64,000 bases of DNA, taken from assembly GCA_963663145.1 (NCBI GenBank), contig OY760134.1, forward strand, positions 1,922,001 through 1,986,000. Direction: 5' to 3'. This DNA is from Azotimanducus sp963663145 (GTDB taxonomy: Bacteria > Pseudomonadota > Gammaproteobacteria > Pseudomonadales > Azotimanducaceae). The position numbers and the translations under genes were made by a program. Every line of letters starts with the position of its first letter. Position 1 is the stretch's first letter. This document shows positions 17,756 through 25,800 of the stretch, piece after piece. The notes below the pieces were generated by a model. It was not told the DNA's origin. It saw nothing but the letters and a program-made list of their open reading frames with translations, and ran no database searches.

Positions 17756-18038
17756 TATGATGAATGGGTGCCTTCAATTTGATGCATAGACTCTTTCGCA
17801 ACACGAGCTTTCCGGCGTACTTGACAAAATGCGTTTATGTGCGGGGAAAGCTCGACAATGCTCTAGGGCCGATCGGAGTTCAAGTCGAAAACAGACTGGA
17901 TCATCTATGATGTTTTATTCATTAAATCGTTACACACAACCCACCGAAAAACGTTGGGACAGCAGTGTGGTCAAGCGATGAAAAGTGCGTCACTGTGGCC
18001 AGTAGCCGGCCACCACCCTAAAGCGTCCTTCCGCAACC
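17756..18038. other. Intergenic stretch between TA modules
   Basis: No gene or structured element is evident. It contains AT-rich sequence near 17900-17945. Confidence 0.3.
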
Positions 18039-18488
18039 TCAATCACCATAGCCTGAAAGAGGAATTCCCGCGCTCACGGGCAAGCCGAGCGTCTTTCCCG
18101 CCGAAATCATCAGCTTGTCCAAACTGTAGATTGCACTCGCTCCGTGATTGCTAGCAACGGCAAGGTGCAGCGCATCCCCGGCCCTGAGACCAGTTTCAAA
18201 GCGAGTGAGCCAGTCCTTGGCTCGATCATAGTCTCCGCGGTCTGGCAATAGAATGACAAACGACTCTTCGACCATCTGTTCGAATCGAGAACCCGCCTCG
18301 CGCGCGGCAGCGTTATCTAGATTGCCCATACGAACCTCACGGGCAAGCAGTGAAGCGAATTCGACCAAGGTCCAATCGCTGACCGCCAGAACTTCCGTCA
18401 GAAGTTCCTCCATATGCAGGGCAATCGATTCGCTGGTGGCCTCGGGAAGAATAAGGGGAACAAGAAAACTCGTGTCAAAGTAGTGCAT
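18039..18488 (-). CDS. vapC: PIN-domain toxin (VapC family)
   Basis: The 149-residue PIN ribonuclease starts MHYFDTSFLVPLILPE, giving the first acidic residue (Asp5). The VSDWTLVEFASLLA segment carries the conserved Glu, and the C-terminal half has GLRAGDALHLAVAS with the third acid. It should cleave RNA (often tRNA) when released from its antitoxin. The upstream gene 18507-18746 is the cognate antitoxin with an 18-bp gap. All catalytic positions are present, so the module seems functional. Confidence 0.88.
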   Translation of the reverse strand: MHYFDTSFLVPLILPEATSESIALHMEELLTEVLAVSDWTLVEFASLLAREVRMGNLDNAAAREAGSRFEQMVEESFVILLPDRGDYDRAKDWLTRFETGLRAGDALHLAVASNHGASAIYSLDKLMISAGKTLGLPVSAGIPLSGYGD

Positions 18489-18506
18489 TGCGGTCGAGTT
18501 CCGACA

Positions 18507-18746
18507 TCACAAACCTTCGTCCCGAATCTCGCGCAGCATCTCGCCAGCCGGCCGCCGCAAGCGCGGCATGGTCGTACGAAACTCGGCCAGATCTTGCAAC
18601 GGCAGCGGCTTCTTTGGGCGGATAGCGGGTGAAATATGCGCCACGGCCTTGCCGCGGCGGGTGATCACCACCTCTTGACCAGACTCCACCTTGTCCAATA
18701 GTTCACTGAGGCGGGCTTTCGCCTGCGCCAAGTTGACGGTGACCAT
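18507..18746 (-). CDS. Phd/YefM-type antitoxin paired with VapC
   Basis: The 79-residue product begins MVTVNLAQAKARLSELLDKVESGQEVVITRRGKAVAHI, the Phd/YefM DNA-binding fold. The C-terminal tail (PRLRRPAGEMLREIRDEGL) is a typical toxin-wrapping segment. It precedes vapC and is transcribed with it. It is divergent from the XRE gene at 18778, so both may share a 30-bp control region. Confidence 0.88.
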   Translation of the reverse strand: MVTVNLAQAKARLSELLDKVESGQEVVITRRGKAVAHISPAIRPKKPLPLQDLAEFRTTMPRLRRPAGEMLREIRDEGL

Positions 18747-18777
18747 GACACTCCAATGTGGTCATAAAAGTAGTCAT

Positions 18778-19083
18778 ATGATAGCGAATCAGCAACTTCT
18801 TGGCGAATCCATACGCATCACCCGCGTCAGGCGCCGCATCAGACAGAAGGACATGGCCATACGCATGGGCGTTTCCATCGTCACCCTTCGCGCACTGGAA
18901 AAAGGCGATGCCGGCGTAGGCATCGGTACGCTCGCAATGGCGCTTCTTGTGCTGGGCAATCTCTCTAAGCTCGAAGAACTGAGCGACATCGCGAAAGACG
19001 AAATTGCCATGCTGTTAGAGGTTGATTCTTTGCCGAAACGGGTTCGCCTAAGCCAGACTCGACCAAGACCCGTTGACAAGTAG
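18778..19083 (+). CDS. XRE/HipB-like transcriptional regulator, orphan
   Basis: The 101-residue protein carries an N-terminal helix-turn-helix (RIRQKDMAIRMGVSIVTLRALEKG) and a HipB-like second half (GTLAMALLVLGNLSKLEEL). In HipBA modules a kinase-like HipA gene follows, but none is present in the next 200 bp. It may be an antitoxin left behind after loss of its toxin, or a regulator of a neighbour. The frame itself is intact. Confidence 0.65.
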   Translation: MIANQQLLGESIRITRVRRRIRQKDMAIRMGVSIVTLRALEKGDAGVGIGTLAMALLVLGNLSKLEELSDIAKDEIAMLLEVDSLPKRVRLSQTRPRPVDK

Positions 19084-19273
19084 ATCGAGTCAGTCAGCGC
19101 AAAGAACAAAGCTCGCACCGAAGTCTGAATGAGATCCCCTTCACGCACCGCTCGCCGCTGCGCAATCCAGATTGCACACTTGAACATCACGGTCGAGCAG
19201 CGAAGCGAGCTCGACTCGGGCACAAACAATCCATGTGATTGAGGATCAAGAATAGTATTAGTATGAAACTAGC

Positions 19274-19504
19274 ATGACTTCACTACACGTCAGACATATC
19301 AAGCCTTCGACGCTCGAGGCGTTGAGGCGTTTGGCACGTATCCACCACAGGTCCCTGTAGGGCGAGCTGCACGATATCCTTGATCGGGCCGCACGATTGG
19401 CACCCGAAGTCGGAGAGGCTCCAGCACTAGACTTGGTCACGGTCAAGACTGGCCGGACCAGATATTGGAACCGAGATGAGATATACGGCCGCGAAGGTCG
19501 GTGA
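19274..19504 (+). pseudogene. FitA-like antitoxin remnant
   Basis: From ATG 19274 the frame reads MTSLHVRHIKPSTLEALRRL, a ribbon-helix-helix antitoxin start. It hits a TAG at 19358 where a Gln codon would be expected, and continues in the same frame with GELHDILDRAARLAP to a stop at 19504. A single C-to-T change explains the stop. It overlaps the toxin start. Confidence 0.6.
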
Positions 19505-19658
19505 CCTAATCTTTGTCGATACCAATGTCCTTTTGACCGCAACTGACTAATCGCACCGGGGCCAGGATGCAGCACGCCGCCTAGTTACCGAATCAGGACA
19601 AATCGTCTTGCATCTCGCACTCGCGGATATGGTCGCGTTCGGCAAAAATCCAAAGTAA
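19476..19658 (+). pseudogene. PIN toxin (FitB-like) remnant
   Basis: The frame from ATG 19476 reads VGDLIFVDTNVLLTATD, the PIN-domain start with its first Asp. It meets a TAA at 19548 (Glu expected) and continues with DAARRLVTESGQIVLHLAL before ending at 19658, far short of the usual 130-140 residues. It is clearly dead. The cas4-cas1 gene starts 50 bp later, so the rest of the toxin gene was lost at this boundary. Confidence 0.6.
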
Positions 19659-19708
19659 GCGCCAAAGTTTGTATAGAATCCCTCTCTCGCACAACTTAAG
19701 GAGGGACT

Positions 19709-21460
19709 ATGAGCGCCGCAGAGAAGGTCGTTCCCACTATCGCAGTGCAGCCTTATCAAGCGGCTTTACCGCTTCGGTTCGGAGAGGGTCGGGTGGATAC
19801 GCCACCCATACCCGCACGCATTCTGAACGAGTTTGTGTATTGCCCGAGGCTTGCCTACCTTGAATGGGTGCAGAAGGAATGGGCAGAATCATCCGATACG
19901 GTTGAAGGTCGCCGAACACATCGCAGGGTTGACAAGAAGGGAGGCGAACTCCCAGACCCCGACGAAGACAGCCCAGAAGACCTCAAGACGGCGAGAAGCG
20001 TGGAACTCTCCTCCACCAAACTCAACCTCATCGCAAAAATCGACCTTGTTGAGAGTAAACACGGAACCGCAGTTCCCGTGGACTACAAGCGAGGAAAGCG
20101 TCCCCATACGAGCAAGAACGCTTACGACCCCGAGCGTGTGCAGCTCTGTGCGCAGGGACTATTGCTTGAAGAACATGGCTACAAGTGTACCGAGGGTATT
20201 CTCTACTTCGCCGGCTCACGGGAACGGGTCAAGGTTCCCTTTGACGCCGAGCTTCGCACGTTGACGCTTGATTCCCTAGACAGGCTGCGCAGCGTGGTTG
20301 ATGGCGGAAGAATCCCGCCGCCACTCGAAAACAGTCCGAAATGCCCGCGTTGTTCACTGGTCGGCATTTGTCTGCCCGACGAAATAAACCTGCTTCGCAC
20401 CATGGAAAGCGAAGTGCGTCCAATCTCCGTGCGGCGAACCCATGCCATGCCTGTGTATGTGCAGGAGAATCGAGCAAAGGTGGCGACCAGTGGGGAGCGA
20501 CTGGTCATCTCGGTTGCTGATGAAAAGCAGGCGGAAGCTAGGCTTGGAGAAACCTCGCAAGTAGTTGTCATGGGAAACACCTACATCACCACGCCGACCA
20601 TTCATGAACTCATGCGACGGGATATTCCCATCACCTGGATGTCCTATGGAGGATGGTTTCTGGGGCACACGGTAGGTGCCGGGCATGCAAACGTCGAATT
20701 GCGCACTGCTCAGTACCGCGCATCCTTTGATGAACGAAAGTGTTTGAGTTTGGCTCGCGGTTGGGTGCAAGCCAAGATTCGCAATTGTCGGATATTGCTG
20801 CGAAGGAACTGGCAGGAGGACTCCGAAGATGGAGACAAGGCACAGGTACTGCTCGACCTCAAGCGACTCGCCGAACGGGCGGGGAGAACACAAGAGATGG
20901 ATACTCTGCTAGGTATCGAGGGCGCGGCGGCAGCCAAGTACTTCCAGAGCTTTTCAAATCTCTTGAAACCGCAAGCTGACTCTCGTCTCGAATTCGACAT
21001 GACAAATAGAAACCGCCGCCCCCCAAAAGACCCGGTCAACGCCCTACTCTCGTTCGGGTATGCGATGCTCACACGCACTTTCGTGACTACACTCTCCGCC
21101 ACTGGATTCGACGTGTATCGCGGCTTCTACCACCAGCCGAGATATGGGCGGCCAGCCCTCGCGCTGGACATGATGGAGCCGTTTCGACCCCTCATCGTCG
21201 ATTCTGCGGTGATTACGGCTATCAACACCGGAACAATCAAGGCCAAGGACTTCGTGCGTGCTCCAACGGGAACCAACCTGACTTCAGGTGGCAGAAAGAG
21301 GTTCATCGCGAGCTTCGAGCGGCGCCTCGGCCAAGAAGTATCACATCCCCTGTTCGATTACCGAATCGAGTACCGACGCCTGTTGGAAACCCAGAGTCGG
21401 CTGCTCGGAAGACACCTGTTGGGAGAAATCCCAAACTACCCGAACTTCGTGACTCGGTAG
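19709..21460 (+). CDS. cas4-cas1: Cas4-Cas1 fusion protein
   Basis: The 583-residue fusion is characteristic of type I-U (I-G) adaptation modules. The Cas4 part (1-230) has the iron-sulfur cysteines Cys45, Cys212, Cys215 and Cys221 and the RecB-like motif VDYKRGK (124-130). The Cas1 part follows, with the metal ligands Glu404 (GIEGAAAA), His475 (YHQPRYGRP) and Asp487/Glu490 (LALDMMEPF). It trims prespacers and integrates spacers with Cas2. An excellent ribosome site, AAGGAGGG, precedes the ATG, and TATAGA at 19672-19677 may be the -10. cas2 follows by 13 bp. All catalytic residues are present. Confidence 0.95.
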   Translation: MSAAEKVVPTIAVQPYQAALPLRFGEGRVDTPPIPARILNEFVYCPRLAYLEWVQKEWAESSDTVEGRRTHRRVDKKGGELPDPDEDSPEDLKTARSVELSSTKLNLIAKIDLVESKHGTAVPVDYKRGKRPHTSKNAYDPERVQLCAQGLLLEEHGYKCTEGILYFAGSRERVKVPFDAELRTLTLDSLDRLRSVVDGGRIPPPLENSPKCPRCSLVGICLPDEINLLRTMESEVRPISVRRTHAMPVYVQENRAKVATSGERLVISVADEKQAEARLGETSQVVVMGNTYITTPTIHELMRRDIPITWMSYGGWFLGHTVGAGHANVELRTAQYRASFDERKCLSLARGWVQAKIRNCRILLRRNWQEDSEDGDKAQVLLDLKRLAERAGRTQEMDTLLGIEGAAAAKYFQSFSNLLKPQADSRLEFDMTNRNRRPPKDPVNALLSFGYAMLTRTFVTTLSATGFDVYRGFYHQPRYGRPALALDMMEPFRPLIVDSAVITAINTGTIKAKDFVRAPTGTNLTSGGRKRFIASFERRLGQEVSHPLFDYRIEYRRLLETQSRLLGRHLLGEIPNYPNFVTR

Positions 21461-21473
21461 GGGACGGCAACAC

Positions 21474-21773
21474 ATGGCAACCGATGAACGCATCTATTTT
21501 GTCGTCTACGACATTTCCGACCCCAAACGCTGGCGCGCCGTATACAAGAAGATGAAAGGATACGGAGAGTGGGTTCAACTCAGCGTCTTTCAATGCCGAT
21601 TGAGCAAGACCCGTCAAGCCACCCTAGTCTCCGAACTCAGCGAGATCATCCAAGACGACGAAGATCACGTGATCTTGGTGGATGTCGGTTTTGCGGACAA
21701 AGTTGAGCCCAGAATCCAGTCCTTGGGAAAGCGTGCTTATGAACCAGTAGAACGTGAAGCCGTCATCGTCTGA
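21474..21773 (+). CDS. cas2: Cas2
   Basis: The 99-residue protein has the Cas2 ferredoxin-like fold signature: FVVYDISDPKRWRAVYKKMKG with Asp13, YGEWVQLSVFQCRLS, and a C-terminal LGKRAYEPVEREAVIV tail. It forms the core of the Cas1-Cas2 integrase. The gene is intact. A diverged copy of just its last 25 codons recurs at 22569-22645, beyond the inserted toxin-antitoxin pair. Confidence 0.95.
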   Translation: MATDERIYFVVYDISDPKRWRAVYKKMKGYGEWVQLSVFQCRLSKTRQATLVSELSEIIQDDEDHVILVDVGFADKVEPRIQSLGKRAYEPVEREAVIV

Positions 21774-21965
21774 ATTGCCCGTGACTGAACGGAGGGAAAT
21801 GTCGGGGGGATGCTCGCATCGGGGTATTGTCGGCGCACCCTCAAAGCACGCTCCGAGCAACGAATGCGGTCAATACTCCATGAATTCTCTCCCCCGCCTC
21901 TCTCAATTGATCATTATGATTATTTCATTCAAAATGACCGGCCAAAAGTGATGATCGGGATATTC

Positions 21966-22232
21966 ATGGCGAACAAAGCCATACCTGCCGCAGAAGCCAA
22001 GACAAAGTTTGGTGAATTGCTCGAGAAGGCACAGAGGGAACCGCTCACAATCTCGAAGAAGGGTCGGCTGGTCGCCGTACTGATGTCGATGGAAGAGTTC
22101 GAAACTCATCAGCGCCTCAAGCTTGAGCAACTCCGCCGCGAGGTACAGATTGGGATTGCGGAGCTGAACGCCGGCGACATCGTTGATGGAGCCACAGCCT
22201 TCGACGCGATTGATCGAGATCTCAAGGACTAA
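21966..22232 (+). CDS. Phd/YefM-type antitoxin between cas2 and the array
   Basis: The 88-residue product starts MANKAIPAAEAKTKFGELLEKAQREPLTISKKGRLVAV-like, a standard Phd/YefM DNA-binding domain. A helical tail (LEQLRREVQIGIAELNAG) follows that should bind the toxin. An in-frame ATG at 21951 is an alternative start. The stop overlaps the toxin start by one base (TAATG). The AT-rich 21905-21945 stretch upstream with TGATCATTATGAT probably holds promoter and operator. Confidence 0.85.
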   Translation: MANKAIPAAEAKTKFGELLEKAQREPLTISKKGRLVAVLMSMEEFETHQRLKLEQLRREVQIGIAELNAGDIVDGATAFDAIDRDLKD

Positions 22233-22546
22233 TGCCCCGCTACTACATTACGAGGCGGGCGCTGACGGACTTGCGCGATATCGTCCGCTACACCTTGAAA
22301 ACCTGGGGGCGGGAGCAGGCACGGCTCTATCGCGAGGAACTCGAGCTTGGTATCGAAAAGCTCGCTCTGTCGCCTCGCCTAGGTCGTACGCGCGGGGACG
22401 TGGCACCCTCCGTAAGATCATTTCCGATTGGGCGACATGTTGCTTTCTACGTTGAGAGTGAACGCGGCATCACTGTGCTCCGCGTACTTCACCCGCGCAT
22501 GGACGTTTCGGGTGCTTTTCCGAACGAGGATTCTGAAGATAGGTGA
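22232..22546 (+). CDS. parE: ParE/RelE-family toxin between cas2 and the array
   Basis: The 104-residue protein is a ParE-type toxin: YYITRRALTDLRDIVRYTLKTWG at the start, ARLYREELELGIEKLALSPRLGR in the middle, and RSFPIGRHVAFYVE...ITVLRVLHPRMD at the end. ParE proteins poison gyrase; RelE relatives cut mRNA. The frame is intact. The location, inside the interval that normally joins cas2 to the CRISPR leader, is unusual. Confidence 0.85.
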   Translation: MPRYYITRRALTDLRDIVRYTLKTWGREQARLYREELELGIEKLALSPRLGRTRGDVAPSVRSFPIGRHVAFYVESERGITVLRVLHPRMDVSGAFPNEDSEDR

Positions 22547-22568
22547 CGTAAACAAGCCTGCGGACTCG

Positions 22569-22645
22569 GACGAACCCAAGTTTCAGTCCTTGGGGAAAGC
22601 CTGCCTACGAATCTACCTATAGAACGCGATGCAATCATCGGTTAA
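22569..22645 (+). pseudogene. Diverged remnant of a second cas2 3' end
   Basis: Read in three successive frames this segment gives SDEPKFQSLGK, then PAYE, then PIERDAIIG and a stop. It parallels the true Cas2 end (DKVEPRIQSLGKRAYEPVEREAVIV) codon for codon. Two one-base insertions (one in a G4 run) explain the shifts. Divergence from the intact gene is substantial, so it is not a fresh duplication. It lies directly before the leader. Confidence 0.65.
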
Positions 22646-22846
22646 GCTGCCGGACTATTGCGAGGGACTCAGTGGCAGGATTCCTCCAAAGGGCGCTCGC
22701 ATTGGGTTTTTTCTTTAACAATTAGATTGATGCAACCGAGCGCTAGGTAATCGGTGGTGGTTTCTCTCCCCAGATTGCGGCTTACCCACCGGTTGCTCGC
22801 AACTAATCTCTCAATCCCTTGCAAGATGCGGGCTCTCATGCCTGCT
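22646..22846 (+). promoter_or_regulatory. CRISPR leader
   Basis: About 200 bp precede the first repeat and contain the AT-rich run GGGTTTTTTCTTTAACAATT followed by AGATTGATGCAA. The leader is placed here because the cas genes adjoin this end, repeats here are uniform, and repeats at the other end are degenerate. ATCAATCTAATTG on the minus strand is close to an IHF site, but the spacing is one base off, so I do not insist on it. Confidence 0.65.
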
Positions 22847-25800
22847 ATTTCCCCCTCTTCACCGGGGGGGCCTCATTGAAGCATCTTGATCTTGCCGTCC
22901 GATGTGATGCGCAGGGAGATTTCCCCCTCTTCACCGGGGGGGCCTCATTGAAGCCATCGCTTCCATCGTCCATGTGGACATGGCGGCAGAATTTCCCCCT
23001 CTTCACCGGGGGGGCCTCATTGAAGCGGGATGGGGATCACCATCCACGAGCCGGTCAAGGTGATTTCCCCCTCTTCACCGGGGGGGCCTCATTGAAGCGT
23101 CTCGATCAGTCAATCATCGATAGTCTGGAGGCCGATTTCCCCCTCTTCACCGGGGGGGCCTCATTGAAGCGCATCCGAACCCAACCAAACGAGGTTGCCC
23201 CCGGTAGATTTCCCCCTCTTCACCGGGGGGGCCTCATTGAAGCTCCCCGGTCTCGCGCAGCCGCATGATTTCAGGTATGCATTTCCCCCTCTTCACCGGG
23301 GGGGCCTCATTGAAGCTACAGCGTCTCACCCGCAGCATTCGCCTTCTCCATCATTTCCCCCTCTTCACCGGGGGGGCCTCATTGAAGCAGGTAGCTACCT
23401 AGCGCCACCTTCGCCCCAAGCGCCAATTTCCCCCTCTTCACCGGGGGGGCCTCATTGAAGCAAATCTATCTGGTAACTTGTGTGGGGCTTCCCGCACGAT
23501 TTCCCCCTCTTCACCGGGGGGGCCTCATTGAAGCAATCCCTGGATCGGGTGCCAGAAGGTGAGCGCCGGCTGATTTCCCCCTCTTCACCGGGGGGGCCTC
23601 ATTGAAGCGCGACGCTGAGACGCTGCGTATAGAGCCTGACACGCCATTTCCCCCTCTTCACCGGGGGGGCCTCATTGAAGCTTCGAGACTTTACCGCATG
23701 TAAAAGGGCGCTGGTCATATTTCCCCCTCTTCACCGGGGGGGCCTCATTGAAGCCGTTGACCTCCCTGTCACGTAGCAGCCGGTCGTAAGCCATTTCCCC
23801 CTCTTCACCGGGGGGGCCTCATTGAAGCAACCTCGATATTTCGGGCGTGGACGTTCCGGTTCCTGATTTCCCCCTCTTCACCGGGGGGGCCTCATTGAAG
23901 CCACCTGATGGAATTTGCCGAACAGCAGCTTGTAGCCGATTTCCCCCTCTTCACCGGGGGGGCCTCATTGAAGCTATTCCAAGCACTAACCCACCGCATC
24001 CTGTCCCACAATTTCCCCCTCTTCACCGGGGGGGCCTCATTGAAGCCATTTTTCTGCTCCTGCGAGGCGGGTGGTAAATGTGATTTCCCCCTCTTCACCG
24101 GGGGGGCCTCATTGAAGCCCAGTAGAAGCCCAGGATGTCGTCTTCACCGATAGATTTCCCCCTCTTCACCGGGGGGGCCTCATTGAAGCGTAACGGCTAC
24201 GCCGCTCGAAGAAACTGTAATGCCATTTCCCCCTCTTCACCGGGGGGGCCTCATTGAAGCGAAGACTTGCCAGCCTTCAAACTCAAGGCTATTTGTGATT
24301 TCCCCCTCTTCACCGGGGGGGCCTCATTGAAGCCAGTACGACTCCAGGGAACTCGGCCTCGAAGGGCCGTATTTCCCCCTCTTCACCGGGGGGGCCTCAT
24401 TGAAGCGCGGCAATCGCCTTGCCCAACTTCGCGTAAAACTGATTTCCCCCTCTTCACCGGGGGGGCCTCATTGAAGCTCATAGACCTCTCTGAGTTTGGG
24501 CTTTTCCTTAAATCATTTCCCCCTCTTCACCGGGGGGGCCTCATTGAAGCATATTCCGTGCCCGCTACGGGATTGCCCGCAAAAGACATTTCCCCCTCTT
24601 CACCGGGGGGGCCTCATTGAAGCAGATCCTTCCGTCGCGCATCGTAGACCATCGGATACGGCATTTCCCCCTCTTCACCGGGGGGGCCTCATTGAAGCGA
24701 AGGTGTCGACGATCTTCTCGTTCGCGCAAATCAGCATTTCCCCCTCTTCACCGGGGGGGCCTCATTGAAGCGGGACTTAGGATGCTAGAGCTTGATCGCG
24801 GTCAGGATATTTCCCCCTCTTCACCGGGGGGGCCTCATTGAAGCGGGACTTAGGATGCTAGAGCTTGATCGCGGTCAGGATATTTCCCCCTCTTCACCGG
24901 GGGGGCCTCATTGAAGCTCCAGTTCCTTCAGTTGTTCGTCCACACGCGCCCTCCATTTCCCCCTCTTCACCGGGGGGGCCTCATTGAAGCGCCGTGCCGA
25001 CCGCAGGTGTGCGATCAGTTAACTTCGCATATTTCCCCCTCTTCACCGGGGGGGCCTCATTGAAGCGGCGAATTCGCACCACAGAAGGTGGCGGCATGAA
25101 ATATTTCCCCCTCTTCACCGGGGGGGCCTCATTGAAGCGGAATCTTAAACGAATCACCCGATACCGGGATGCGATTTCCCCCTCTTCACCGGGGGGGCCT
25201 CATTGAAGCAGCTTCCAAGACGAATTGGACAACTTCAACGCCTTATTTCCCCCTCTTCACCGGGGGGGCCTCATTGAAGCCGCTCAACCGCATACGACAC
25301 CACCAAATCGGATTCATATTTCCCCCTCTTCACCGGGGGGGCCTCATTGAAGCAAGGAACTTGGCGATGGCCTCGCCGCAAGACGCGCTATTTCCCCCTC
25401 TTCACCGGGGGGGCCTCATTGAAGCGAGGTACAGGCGTAAACCCCGTAAACACCAGACGATATTTCCCCCTCTTCACCGGGGGGGCCTCATTGAAGCGAC
25501 TATAACCCGTGCGTTGAATATGAAACATGCCACATTTCCCCCTCTTCACCGGGGGGGCCTCATTGAAGCTTAACTCTTGCCTCCAGGTACTCCTTTACGG
25601 GCCGGGATTTCCCCCTCTTCACCGGGGGGGCCTCATTGAAGCCAAGTCGATATGCGCCGCGCTCACGCCGCACACATCCAGATTTCCCCCTCTTCACCGG
25701 GGGGGCCTCATTGAAGCTCAAGTGACTCGTGTAAAGTACTCGCCATGAAGAAACATTTCCCCCTCTTCACCGGGGGGGCCTCATTGAAGCAACACATATT

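Noticed and set aside
18778..19258. A complete HipBA module
   Set aside because: Only the HipB-like regulator is present; the following 200 bp contain no HipA kinase sequence.
22725..22745. IHF site in the CRISPR leader
   Set aside because: The best candidate has a spacer one base longer than consensus, so I did not list it as a site.
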